A stretch of 64,000 nt of DNA, from assembly GCA_033065855.1 (NCBI GenBank), contig JAVXUO010002880.1, forward strand, positions 1 to 64,000, given 5' to 3'. The position numbers and the translations under genes were made by a program. A model generated the notes under the pieces. The model did no database searches. It was not told the DNA's origin and was given only the letters and a program-made list of their open reading frames with translations. Below are positions 34,516-47,013 of the stretch, in pieces. Numbering within the stretch: position 1 is the stretch's first letter; every line of letters begins with the position of its first letter. Origin of the DNA: Escallonia rubra. Its lineage: Eukaryota > Streptophyta > Magnoliopsida > Escalloniales > Escalloniaceae.

Positions 34516-36719
34516 TCGGGTGTCCCGAAGACGAGATGTGAGCTGAGTGTGCCTGTCATAACAAGATAATGAATGCAACATATAGTAATGACAAAGTTGG
34601 TAGTTATGGTATGCGGTGGTCGGCGAAGGGTCATTCGGTGATAGTGCGCGACTTTGGGCGATGGGCATCGCGGGAGCAGTGTGCGGTCATGGATGACGGA
34701 CGTCCCGAGGTTGATGCACGACGGACGTCGTGAGGTTGATGCACGACGAACGTCGCGAGGTTGATGTACGAACGTCCGTGAACATCGCGGAGGTGCAAAG
34801 ACTCGAGAAAAGAAGTGCGCGCGAGAGGGGAGACCATTGGCCAAAATGGGGGGAAGGCCAAGGCTAACCCCTCGTGGAGGCCGAGGCCGACCCCCTGGGG
34901 TTGGCCAAGGCCAAATGGGCAACTCCCATGAAGGAGCCCAAGGCCACTCCCCCCCCCTTGGTGAACTTCGGGCGCGCCGACGGTAGATGGTTTGATGAGC
35001 AAAGACAAATCTGAAAGTTGCATTATGACAAGCGTGTCGACGTGAATCGTACCTACATGACGAACGAGATTTCAAAGGCACGTGCAAAGCGTACGAAGTG
35101 AAAAAAGTGCGAAAAGGGGTTTGCGCAGAGGGGTGAACCACCGGGGGAAAATGGCCGAGGCCAAGCCCTCCAGGAGGCCGAGGCCGACCCCCATGGCCTG
35201 GGGAAGGCCGAGGCCGACCCCCATGGCATGGGAAAGGCCGAGGCCGACCCCCTGGGGTTGGCCAAGGTCCTTTGGCCATCTTCCATTTTTCGGAGCCCAA
35301 GGCCACTTCTCCTTTTCCGAACTTCGGGCGCGCCGTCGGTAGGTGTTTTGATAAGCAATGACGAGTCTGGCAGTTGTGTTATGACGAGCATGTTGCCAAA
35401 AATCATACCCACGTAGCGATCAAAGTGTCTAGGTTACGTACGAAGCGTACGAGGGGAAAGAAGTACGAAAAAGGGGTATGCGGGAAAAGGGTGAACCACC
35501 GGGGGAAAGTGGCCAAGGCCAAGCCCCCCAGGAGGCCGAGGCCGACCCCTATGGCCTGGGGAAGGTCGAGGCCGACCCCCTGGGGTTGGCCAAGGTCATT
35601 TTCCCCTTTGACCCCATTTCTCCAAATGCGCCGCCGGCCGATATTTTTGATGAAAAGGTGCCTGGATGGTCTCGGCGTGACGATCGCGTTAGCGTTAGTG
35701 ACGTCGACGCGAAAATAAGATGTCTAAGTCGTGCACGAAGCGCGCGGAACGAGAAAAAATATGTGTCTCGGGCGCACGGGCACTGACCGGTTTGATGTGT
35801 TGGAAAATTAACCGTTGACAATGTTGACGTGTTCGCGTGAAATGGGACCCCTATTGGGCCCTTGGGTACGACCAGAATAGGTTGGGAACATAAGCCCCCT
35901 GCGTGTGGTGTGCGCGGAGGGGCAACCCGAGCGGGCGCCGCACGCATAAACGCTTGGAAGAAAAGAATATTTTTTTTATGTTCTTTGGCCGGAGAGTAGC
36001 TGACGTCGTCTCTGAATGAGGGAAGGTGAAGAGTAGGTGGCTCGAGCCACCTCGTGCACCACCTATTGAGACCTTGGAATGCTTGGGCGTTGACATAGGG
36101 GCACGACGATGGGGCGCATGAGCGTGGTCGTGGAGTCAGTGCACGAGCGACGGGGGTCGCGGAAATGACGTCCAGGCGATGGACGATGAGCATTGAGGAG
36201 TTGGCGCGCGGGCGTGAGCGACGTCCGGACGACGGGTAACGGGGGTCACGGAGAAGACGTCCAGGCTATGAGCGACGGGGTCGCGGAGTTGGCGCGCGGG
36301 CACGGGCGACGTTCGGACGACGAGCGGCGGGGGTCGCGAAGATGACGTCCGGGCGACGCGGTGCCTGGGTATGGCGACATGCATTTGAACAATGAGTAGG
36401 AGTAAGTGGTTCGAGCTACCTCGCGCACCACCTACCAAAGACGTTGATGTCGAGGTTGTCACAACACGGGGCGTGGTAAAAGAATGCAAAAAAGTTCTAA
36501 GTGTAGAAGAGTAAGAGATGGGTAGGGGCGCGATGTGCGCGATCGGGCGTCGCGATGGGGGCAGTCCACGACGGGCGCAGGGGCGCGGGCAATGCAAGGC
36601 GGTCAATGTTGCAAAAAAATCTAAGTGTGGAAAAGTGAGAAAATGGGTAACGGAGGGAGTCAAGAAGTGCTACACCAAAGCATATGAAGTTTTAGTTGAA
36701 GTAAATTGGTATTTTAGTT

Positions 36720-37174
36720 TTTGGTTTGGTTAGATTGAAAAAAAAAAGCTAAGTGTTTTGTAGGGTGAGTATAATGGAATATGAGAAAGAAAATATGTTG
36801 ATCATGAGGGGTGTTGTATTTATGAAGTAGTGTAAATAAAGTATGTGGTTATGTGAGAGAGGGAGAGAGAAGACAAATAAAACTAAGTATGAAATTGTGG
36901 TAGTAGTAAATGGGGGAGTTAATGGGGGTGAGGTAGAAGAAGAGAAAGAGGGAGGGGGGTCGGCCGTGGGGAGGGGGTTGGGGAGGCCGAGGCCGAGGGG
37001 TGTGAGGAAAGCGGGAGGGTGAGATGAGGGAATTGATGGGGGCATGTAGTATGAGAGAGAGAGTGTGTGTGTGTGTGTGGGTTTAATGATGAGTGGAAAG
37101 GAAGAAAGAAAAACCAATGAGAAGAATGAGAGAGCAACCCACGTGTGGAGGGGGTGAGTTAATAAGAGAGAATG

Positions 37175-37224
<50 letters not shown>

Positions 37225-38110
37225 ATGAGAGTCTGATTGGAGAGAGGAGAGAGAATGGTGAGTGAATGAAGAGGGGAGAGGGGGTCGGCCTAAGGGAAGG
37301 CGTGGGGAGGCCGAGGCCGAAGGGTGTGGTTGTGGGAAAGGGGGGCATTGGAAATGATGGGAGAAGAGAAATATGAAGAAAGAGTGATGTGAAAGGTGAG
37401 AATTAAATGTGTGTGTGAGAGAGAGAGAGAATGTGGGTAATGATGAGTGAAAATGAAGAGAAGTAAGGGGGAGGGTGGGAGAAACCCACATGAAGGTGAA
37501 AGAGAAGAGAGTGTTGGGTGAGTTAATGAGTATAAGAGAGAGTGTGTAAGAGAGTGTAAGAGAATGTGTAAGAAAGAGAGAGAGGCATTTAATGTGACAA
37601 GAGAGAGAGAGTGTGTGAAGTGGAGAAATTGGAGGATGTTGTCTCGGATAGTGAGGGAAGAGAAGGAAATGTGTGAAATGGGTGATGTGAAGGAAGAAAG
37701 AGAAAAAGTAAAAAGTGATGGGAGGGAGAGAAAAAGGAAAAGAGAGAAATGGAGAGAGGGAATTAAAATTGGGAAGAGAGAGTGGGGAAGACCCACATGG
37801 AGGGGTGGGATGGAGGCTGCCCGAATTTGGGGCTGCCCAGGCGCCTGGGTGGTGGGTGGGGCGGGGGGGGTGCAAAAAAAATTTTTTTTTTTGTTGGCCT
37901 CCCTAAGGAGGGAACCCGCAATGGAATTCTTCATAATGTACAAGAAGAGAATGAGAGAAGTGGGATGGTGGGAGTATGAAAAAAATAACATCAAAAGGAG
38001 AAAGAAGTTATGTATGAAGCGGGAAGAAGTATGGTGAGGGAAGAGAGGAAAGAGTGAGGGGGAGAGTGATAAGAGCATGAGGGGAAGATGAAAAACTTGA
38101 AAATTTTTCT
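36720..38110. repeat. GA-rich low-complexity tract in the Gypsy-type element
   Basis: The plus strand is strongly purine-rich, with GAGA and GT microsatellites (for example 37175-37222 and 37052-37080), so the transcribed minus strand is CT-rich. It lies between the gag region and the 3' LTR. The long Leu/Ser/Pro frames on the minus strand come from the composition. Confidence 0.8.
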
Positions 38111-38654
38111 AAGTGTAGAATTTTTTTTAGCTCGGGCAAAGATGCTAAGGGAGGCCGCTGAGGATGATCATCGATGATTGGTTGCGAAAAAAGTGAAATT
38201 TTTTCTAAGTGTTGGGCTGAGACAAGGATGCCGAGGGAGACCACTAAGGATGATCATCGATGATCGGTTGCGAAAAAAATGAATTTTTTTTAAGTGTCAA
38301 GAAAAGTAGATGGAGGATGATGATGCGACCGTAGTAACGGGCTCGAGCCACCCCGCGCACCACGTACCAAGTCGTTGCAATGTGAGGCCGAAGGGATTGG
38401 GAAGGGGTGAAGCCCCCAAGGGAGTGGGTGATGGCATGAAGGGTGATATCAATAGACTTGTGCAAGAGCAATGTAGCTTGAAAATTTTCTAAGTCTGGAA
38501 AATGTAACTTCATTGATAACGAAGGATAGGCAGCATGCCTTGATACATGGGTATGATGTACATGGAAACTTGCAAAATGAACGAAAAAATTACAAGTGTG
38601 GAAAATGCACTAAGGCATGCCAAGGCTTGGTCGGGTAGGTCATATGTCCCGTAC

Positions 38655-40420
38655 TTAGAGTTTGAGCTCTCCGGACGCAATCTTGTCGGCGAAGACAAAC
38701 TTGAGGCCCCTGCACCACTTGAGGCCATGACCGACCTTTCGATGATAGGGACAGTAATTGTGATGGGCTAAGTCTTCCGGGGTAGGTTCATTGTCGACAT
38801 TGGGCAGGGTTATGGCATTGTCGTCGATCCATGTCTCGAGGAGAGTTCTAACAATCTTCAAGTCGCACGGGTAGTCCGGGGTAGGCATCGGCTGCCCTCT
38901 CTTGTCAGGACGCCCGTCCCTTCCTTGGGACTGACGCTTGCGGCTGTTGTCGTCGTTACTAGCTGCTTCCATCGTCGCGGCCAAGGCAATATGAGGTTGG
39001 GGCTTTGGGGTCTTTGACGGACCGACCGAATCATAGGTGCGTCGTGCAGCTTCCTTGAGATGTCCCCAAGATCGAAGCTGAAGGTTTTCAAGGTAGACCT
39101 TGTAGATGTCATTCATGTTCTTGATGCAAATGGGCACAAGGGTTTCATCCTTGCTGAAGTCAGTGCACTCCAAGCACTTGTGATGAAATCGCGTAACATA
39201 GGTGTTGAGGTCTTCCCCGGGATTCTGGCGGATCCCGGCAATGTCAACGATGGTCACACGTTCTGTCTCACAGTGAAACTTGTCAACGAAGAGCTGGACC
39301 ATGTCGGACCATGAGTGGATAGTACTATCAGGAATCTGATGATACCAAGAGTATGTGAGACCAGTCAGGGACTTGTGAAATTTCCGAAGCTTCAAAGTGT
39401 CGTCCTCCCCGTAGTGCTCCAGGGAGCCAGCAAAACAGGTGAGGTGCTCGCGGGCGTTGCCCTCTTTGCCATTGAACAAAGTGAAGGATGGTTGCTTGTA
39501 CTTGACGGGGTAAGGCTTGGTAGCGAGGCTGCCAGAGTAGGGAGCATGGCCTGACAGCTTAGAGGGGGAGTGGGGTAAGGATGACTGCTTGAGACGGTGA
39601 AGGAAGGCATCAAGGTCATGCTTGGTGACGTACGACGCATGTGAGGGTTTGTGCCCTGTCGTGATGATCCGAGCACCAGAGCCCCCAGACGGTACAACCT
39701 GAGGCATTGAGGGGATGACGATGGTAGAGAGGGGTTGGTGGTGGTGAGCAACTTGTTGGGGCATGGTTTGTACATGGGTAGTGTCAGCTGCTGGAGGCCG
39801 GTCGTCAGGAAAGGTCGACTGGAGTAAGCCGGGGGAATGACTTGTGTTTAGGTTTCGACTAGTTATGTTCGGGTTAGGCTCCATCTCAATTGATTCGTGA
39901 GTCTCCGAAGTGCTTCGAGCAAGGGCAATGCGTGGCGCCGGGGGCTGAGGTGCCGCGAGTCCTACTGTCGAGGGCCCAGAGGACCAAGGTAGCGGTGGTC
40001 GCGACATTGGGGCCTGAGCAGTGTCCAAAACTAGTCCAGGCCTTGAAGGCTGGATATGAGCAGGAGGGGCCAAACCTGGATCTTGGGATAACACGGGGTG
40101 AGTAATGGGCACAGGGTGCAGAGCTCTAAGGCTTTGGGAAATTGGTGATTGTGAAGTCAAGACTTGGATTGATTTTTACATTTCTACCATGGTTGTCATA
40201 AGAGTGGCTATAGTGGGCGAAAACTGCTGGATGGCCACAACGACTGCAACTTGTATGTCAGGTGCGGTAATTTGTGGCTGGTCTTGGGGACGCACAGTAC
40301 TGGTCCCCTCTTGTTCACCCGAGTGGTCATCTTCTTGCACGGCATGGATAAGGCCCTGGCTGGCAGCCCTTGTAACTTTTCGTTGTCTAGGCATGGAGAC
40401 TGAGTGCGGAAGATAGACAG
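38655..40420 (-). mobile_element. gag region of the Gypsy-type element
   Basis: The largest open stretch (38655-40160, about 500 residues) reads as a Gypsy gag. It has a Pro/Ser-rich N-terminal part, then the retrotransposon gag domain with FNGKEGNAREHLTCFAGS, WYHQIPDSTIHSWSDM and FHHKCLECTDFSKDE. A C-terminal CPYHRKVGHGLKWC is of the kind seen in Tat/Ogre-like and related gags. Related sequence continues towards the primer-binding site. No polymerase domains follow downstream. Confidence 0.8.
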
Positions 40421-41282
40421 ACTGCAATACGATGCTCACCTCCCCAGCGGAGTCGCCAAAATGATGCCAAGGAAAGTGGGTTCGTACTTACGTGGAGGTG
40501 CCACAAAGGCTGCAGTCCGTGTCAGCTTCCAAGTATGCAAAGTGAGAGACAGCAAGGACGGAGTAAGGGCTGAGAGCAAGGCTTCCTAGACAGGCCGTGA
40601 GGAATGGCAGTGCTGCGAAGGCAAAGCTAAGACGAACGGGGCTGGCAGTCGATAGTCCAAGTCAGGGTCCGAGCCGAGGTCCAAGTCAGGGTCCAATGTT
40701 ACGATCTTAAGTTATGTCCAATTTTGTGTTTCTCTCTCTAGAATCTAAGAGCTCACCAATTCTAGAGTGAGAAAGTGATTTTTGTGAGAATGAAGAAGAA
40801 GTCATTTTTGAGTTGTAAAGTTCACTATTTATAGAAAATAATGTGCTTATGTCATAAAGTGCCACATGTCGTCCCTCGGGAGTGACACGTCACCAGGGGG
40901 TCCCAAAATACCGGTTCTCCGTTGGACTGCCGGTTCCCAAATTCGCGTTGCCTGCCTCGCACAGCGTCGCTCTGCCTGTCTGAGAAGACTGACCATACCA
41001 TGACGGCATGGTCAGAGTAAACCCGTTGCCCCAGCCATCAATCCAAGCCCTTACTGAATCCCATGAGGTGCGTCAAGAGACGCGCAGATAACCTGACAGT
41101 GGTGAGGGTTACCCCTGTAGCCAACTGCTAGGCGGACTAGGCGCGATGCCCTCCAAGGACATGCTCCCGTCCCGGAGTGACCCGGGGGTCATTGCCCTGG
41201 TGGTGTCGAAGATCGATAGTAACATGAGCGGACATGGTCGCAGCTCAGTGCTCCGAGTCTGTGGCGATGGGTCCTTGTTTCG

Positions 41283-42380
41283 GAGCCCCCTGTGATTGTG
41301 ACGGCGATGGCTATGAGGTTGTGAGCCCATCCCGGTACGAGGGACGAAGCCCCCTTGTGATTGAGACGGTGATGGCAATGAGGTTGTGAGCCCATCCCGG
41401 TACGAGGGACGAAGCCCCCTTGTGATTGAGACGGCGATGGCTATGAGGTTGTGATCCCATCCCGGTACGAGGGACGAAGCCCCCTTGTGATTGAGACGGC
41501 AATGGCTATAAGGTTGTGAGCCCATCCCGGTACGAGGCCGAAGCCCCCTTGTGATTGAGACGGCGATGGCTATAAGGTTGTGAGCCCATCGCGGTACGAG
41601 GCCAAAGCCCCATTGTGATTGAGACGGTGATGGCTATAAGGTTGTGAGCCCATCCCGGTACGAGGCCGAAGCCCCCCTTTTGATTGAGACGGCGATGGCT
41701 ATAAGGTTGTGAGCCCATCCCGGTACGAGGCCGAAGCCCTCATTTTGATTGAGACGGCGATGGCTATAAGGTTGTGAGCCCATCCCGGTATGAGGCCGAA
41801 GCCCCCTTGTGATTGAGACGACGATGGCTATAAGGTTGTGAGCCCATCCCTGTAGTATGCAACATGATTGTGGCGCATGAGCGCGATGCCTATAGCACGA
41901 GACAATACCTGGTGCCTGGGGCACGTGTTGTGAAAGTGGTGTGGCGACGAACGTCGCGGAGCAATATTTGGTGCCGGGGCACGTATGATGAGACTGGCGC
42001 ACGGGCGCGGCGACGAACGTCGCGGAGCAATTCTTGGTGTCGGGGCACGTAGGCACGGCGACGAATGTCGCAGAGACAATACTTGGTGCCGGGGCACGTA
42101 TCATGAGAATGCATGCAAGCGCGGCGACGAATGTCGCGGAGCAATAGTTGGTGCCGTGGGCACGTATCATGACGATGGCGCAAGGGCGCGGCGACGAACT
42201 TCGCGGAGCAACAGTTGGTGCCGTTGGCACGTATCATGACGATGGCGCAAGGGCGCGGCGACGAACGTCGCGGAGCAACAGTTGGTGTCGGGGGCACGTA
42301 TCATGACGATGGCGCAAGGGCGCGGCGACGAACGTCGCGGAGCAACAGTTGGTGCCGGGGGCACGTATCATGACGATGGC
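41283..42380. repeat. Two tandem arrays in the right LTR
   Basis: These are the same two arrays as in the left LTR: about nine 64 bp units (41283-41860) followed by about eight 67 bp units (41861-42380). The unit number differs from the left LTR in the second array, which contributes to the LTR length difference of about 86 bp. Confidence 0.88.
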
Positions 42381-43834
42381 GCTCGGGCGCGCATCGGGTG
42401 TCCCGAAGACGAGATGTGAGCTGAGTGTGCATGTCATAACAAGATAATGAATGCAACATATAGTAATGACAAAGTTGGTAGTTATGGTATGCGGTCGTCG
42501 GCGACGGGTCATTCGGTGATAGTGCGCGACTTTGGGCGATGGGCATCGCGGGAGCGGTGTGCGGTCATGGACGACGGACGTCCCGAGGTTGATGCACGAC
42601 GGACGTCGTGAGGTTGATGCACGACAAACGCCGTGAGGTTGATGTACGAACGTCCGTGAACATCGCGGAGGTGCAAAGACTCGAGAAAACAAGTGCGCGC
42701 GAGAGGGGAGACCATTGGCCAAAATGGGGGGAAGGCCATGGCTAACCCCTCGTGGAGGCCGAGGCCGACCCCCTGGGGTTGGCTAAGGCCAAATGGGCAA
42801 CTCCCATGAAGGAGCCCAAGGCCACTCCCCCCTCTTGGTAAACTTCGGGCGCGCCGACGGTAGGTGGTTTGATGAGCAAAGACAAATCTGAAAGTTGCAT
42901 TATGACAAGCGTGTCGACGTGAATCGTACCTACATGACGAACGAGATGTCAAAGTCACGTGCAAAGCGTACGAAGTGAAAAAAGTGCGAAAAGGGGTTTG
43001 CGCAGAGGGGTGAACCACCGGGGGAAAATGGCCGAGGCCAAGCCCTCCAGGAGGCCGAGGCCGACCCCCATGGCCTGGGGAAGGCCGAGGCCGACCCCCA
43101 TGGCATGGGAAAGGCCGAGGCCGACCCCCTGGGGTTGGCCAAGGTCCTTTGGCCATCTTCCATTTTTCGGAGCCCAAGGCCACTTCTCCTTTTGCGAACT
43201 TCGGGCGCGCCGACGGTAGGTGTTTTGATAAGCAATGACGAATCTGGAAGTTGTGTTATGACGAGCGTGTTGCCAAGAATCATACCCACGTAGCGATCAA
43301 AGTGTCTAGGTTACGTACGAAGCGTACGAGGGGAAAGAAGTACGAAAAAGGGGTATGCGGGAAAGGGGTGAACCACCGGGGGAAAGTGGCCAAGGCCAAG
43401 CCCCCCAGGAGGCCGAGGCCGACCCCTATGGCCTGGGGAAGGCCGAGGCCGACCCCCTGGGGTTGGCCAAGGTCATTTTCCCCCTTGACCCCATTTCTCC
43501 AAATGCGCCGCCGGCCGATATTTTTGATGAAAAGGTGCTTGGATGGTCTCGGTGTGACGATCGCGTTAGCGTTAGTGACGTCGACGCGAAAATAAGATGT
43601 CTAAGTCGCGCACGAAGCGCGCGGAATGAGAAAAAATATGTGTCTCGGGCGCACGGGCGCTGACCGGTTTGATGTGTTGGAAAATTGACCGTTGACAATG
43701 TTGACTTGTTCGCGTGAAATGGGACCCCTATTGGGCCCTTGGGTACGACCATAATAGGTTGGGAACAACGTGTTATGCAAAATGGGACCACAGTGGGCCT
43801 TTGGGTGCGACCAGAATAGGTTGGGAACACATAT

Positions 43835-44100
43835 GTTAGTCAACCAAAACTTGAAAAAACATACTTTTGGGAACACATACCAGGCATTCTCCCTAAGCAC
43901 AATTCGCTAAATTTACGAGGAGATACACGGATTCTCTCTGAAAATTAGAACGAAACTTGGAGAACACAATTGCAATATCTTCAATGGTTTTTTTGTGATT
44001 TCATTAGAGCCATCGGCATGCCAATTACTAGTCATTCATAATTATTCATATCGATCACATGGTTACGGGAAGGAAAGTAAAAGTTAGTCATTCATTACAA
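43835..44100. repeat. Block A, copy A2, right part
   Basis: It resumes exactly where the left part stopped, with GTTAGTCAACCAAAACTTG against GTTAGTTAAACAAAACTGG in A3. It continues through ATTCTCCCTAAGCACAATTC and GCCAATTACTAGTCATTCAT to about 44100, where homology ends before the SnRK1 beta exon. Confidence 0.85.
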
Positions 44101-45229
44101 GGATGAGATCCCAAGGAGCCTTTGAGCAAGAAGCTATATTGGTGTTAATCTTTAGCGAATACCAAATGAAAGTAAGGCTAGCCTTGATGCCAAAACACTT
44201 ACGGCTTTAATCAAAGCAATGTACCGTTTCTGCAGCAGGTGGTAAAATCTCTATGAAGCAACCATTGTTTTGATAAAAGTCAAAACTGCTTTGACAATGG
44301 AGCTAGCAAAAAATAAAACAATAAATTTGATAGTTTAACTTGGAGCAATCATGAATATATTGTCAAATTGGTTTTGATTGTTTGATGTGAAACTAGCTCA
44401 CCTCGACTATCGAAGCCAAGGCATGCTCTCTCTATGATATTCAACTCAACTAAGATTTTTTACCCAAAATTAAGCCATTTGTATCATACTTGTTGGGCTT
44501 GCTACAATAATCCTTATTTCCACTCTCTCCTATCAAAAGATTTTTCTTATACATATGCTAGCAATCAAACCCTTTCTCAATGCTCACAGTTTGATGTAAA
44601 ATGTTCGTACGTTTTCTTCCTCAGTTTCTTGTCTCCTTCTTATTGTCATACATTTTCAAGCTAATATGAGACGTGCCAACGAGTATGAGGTACCTGCATA
44701 TAACTACTTGTTGCATAGTATGATGGTATGGAAACCTTACTTAATATAGGGTGTTAATTGTTAAAGACAAGATTATCATCGGAGGATCTCACCATAGATA
44801 TTCGGTCTGTAGGTAGCTTACTCTATAACCTTTAACTATAGCCCACCAATTCCCAAGACATTCACACACAGATTGCTTCAGGTAAATAGGATGTATTAGA
44901 TGCTGATATGCCGAAATAATTTATATTTTGGAAAACACTAACAATTCCCGCCATTTTACAAAATATAAGACAAAAGCAGATACAAAAGCCAGATCTTATT
45001 ATCTAGTGAAGTACATACATAAGTGAAGATGTCTTACGACTCGAATCTTCACTTAGTGATTACATAATAAGGCTAATCTAATAGTGTGGTAGATAAACTT
45101 TGAACCACTGATCCTTACTGACTAGCCGGTCACACATCACACATGGAACTCCTATCCATATACAAATCCAGAAAACATCTTATACAATAAAGGCCTTGTA
45201 AATTTTATCTTGTTTTTCATAAGCGCTCT
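44101..45229. other. Unassigned DNA before the Copia fragment
   Basis: AT-rich with no gene recognised. The right part (from about 44850) may belong to the 3' end or LTR of the adjoining Copia fossil, but no LTR boundary was found. Confidence 0.35.
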
Positions 45230-46980
45230 AGAGTTAAGCCTTTAAACTTGACAGAAGCGACCCCACTTCACACTCACTAGTCAGGTCTATCAAAAGTGTA
45301 CCGTAACGAACACTGTAAGAAAATAATCTTTTTATAGACCTATTAAGAGCATAATGCTCATATATTCTTTTCATTACGTTTACCAAGCACATACCGTTAG
45401 GACGACTGAAAATTTTAAGTGCTTGCAATCACCATAATAATGTACTTTTGACTCATCGAACCTCAAGACTTGGTGTTAGCAAGCGTTGAGCCGAGATTTC
45501 CATTAATGGTGATCAATGAAATGGACTTGAGACCCATCCCTTGTAAAGTCCTAACAACTATTTGTCCTGCAAGCCCTTCGGTTAAAAGATCCGTCAAATT
45601 TTTCGATAACTTCACATATTCCAATGTGATTACTCCTTCCGTAATCAACTGCCTCACATAGCTATGTCTAAGACCAATATGTCTAGACTTTCCATTATAT
45701 ACTTTGCTACCTGCTCGTAATAGAGTTGATTGACTATCACAACTTTTAGATATTAGAGCCATAGGCTTAGGCTACAAAGGAATTTCCAAAAGTAAGTTTC
45801 TTAGCCATTATGCCTCCTTGCCCCTACAGCTAAAGCGATAAACTCTGCTGCCATGGTAGAATCAATAATGCAAAGTCTGCTTCTTCAAACCACAGGATAT
45901 TGCGCCCCCACTAAGTGTAAAAATCCATCCACTTGCGAAAGCATAGTCCTCCTGATTTGTAATTCAACTGGCATTTGTAATCCTTCCAAAATTGAAAGAT
46001 ATCCATTGTAACATATGTCAAAATTCATAGTTCGTTTGAGGTACTTAGAGACCCTATATACTGCATTACAATGCATATTACTAGGACAACTAGTATATCT
46101 ACTAAGTTTTCCTATTGCATAAGTAATATCTGGTCTAGTATAAGTCATGGCATACATTAAACAACCTATTGTACTCGCATATTCTAGTTGTCTCACAGTT
46201 GTACTATCATTGGAAGACAACTTGATACTCTCATCAAAGGGTGTGCCAAATAGGGTGCTGTCCAAATAGTCAAACCTTTTTAACACCTTCTGTAATATTA
46301 AGAAATAATGGTTCCATAACCTTGTCATATGACAAGGTTATGGAACCATTATTTCTTATGATTTTAATTCCTAAAATTACATCAGCAACACTTATGTCAT
46401 TCATGTCAAAATCATCAGATAAGAATTTCTTTGTTTTTTACAACTTGTCTAAGCCAGACAAAAAATGCTCATACCATCTACGTAGAAGCAAATGATAACT
46501 CTTGTACTGCCATTGAACTTGCTGAACACACTCTTATCCGATTCATAAATTTTGAAACCATTAGATAGCATAATTTGATCAAACTTTGATGCCAGTGTTT
46601 TGGGACTTGCTTTAGTCCATACAGTGACTTAATCAATTTACAAACTTTATGTTCTTGCCAACGTACAACAAATCATTCCAGTTGTTGTATGTGTACCTCC
46701 TCCTCTAATTCACCATTCAAGAATACTGTTTTAACATACATTTGGTGTATTACTAACTTATGACGGATGCCAGTGACTGTCCTTGTAACTAGTGCATAAG
46801 TGTCAAAGTAATCGACACCTTCTTTTGGAAAAATCTCTTAGCCACTATCCTTGTCTTAAAATTTTCAATCGATCCATCAACTCTAAATCTTTTACACATG
46901 TTAGTATTTTTGAAGTACCAATGATTCAAAAAAGTGATCGTGCAAAAGATTGCCGCCTTTATGAGATTGTGGATTATCTC
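45230..46980 (-). mobile_element. Ty1/Copia fossil: reverse transcriptase and RNase H region
   Basis: The minus strand carries Copia polymerase sequence: YASTIGCLMYAMTYTRPDIT and KSRHIGLRHSYVRQLI are typical of the RT/RNase H end, and upstream RT pieces extend to about 46980. Gag and integrase are missing and flanking LTRs were not defined. It is old and broken in several places. It contains a 60 bp perfect palindrome at 46299-46358. Confidence 0.8.
46299..46358. repeat. 60 bp perfect palindrome
   Basis: The two 30 bp halves meet at CTTGTCAT|ATGACAAG and are exact reverse complements with no spacer. It lies within the Copia fossil. Confidence 0.95.
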
Positions 46981-47013
46981 TTATGAGTGCGAAAATTGGC
47001 ATATCAGCATTAG

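Larger units (their letters stand above)
32499..43767 (-). mobile_element. Young gag-only Ty3/Gypsy-type element, 11.3 kb
   Basis: The LTRs are 32499-35890 (3' LTR in element orientation) and 40462-43767 (5' LTR). Both begin TGATGCCAAGG on the plus strand and end GGTTGGGAACA, and a 5 bp target duplication ACGTG flanks them (32494-32498, 43768-43772). A primer-binding site TGGCGACTCCGCTGGGGA (minus) abuts the 5' LTR at about 40441-40458, and a short purine tract (AGGGGG, minus) abuts the 3' LTR at about 35894-35901. The internal 4.57 kb has a gag region but no recognised protease, reverse transcriptase or integrase, so it is probably non-autonomous. The LTRs differ by roughly 1 base in 30 over the first 200 bp by eye, which suggests a recent insertion. 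Confidence 0.9.
30513..43829. mobile_element. Older Gypsy-type solo LTR, split by the younger element
   Basis: Its outer part (30513-32498) begins TGATGCCAAAGAAAGTGGG and its far end (43773-43829) finishes GGTTGGGAACA. Both match the ends of the inner element's LTRs but are more diverged. A 5 bp target duplication CATAT flanks the whole (30508-30512 and 43830-43834). With the insert removed about 2.0 kb remains, which looks like a single LTR. Bases 31230-31830 hold about five tandem units of roughly 128 bp based on AGATAGTGTCCCGGAGGAG. It is a fossil and older than the insert. Confidence 0.8.

Noticed and set aside
36749-38078. Long Leu/Ser/Pro/His-rich minus-strand frames
   Set aside because: The region is a GA-rich low-complexity tract inside an LTR element; the composition alone explains the open frames.
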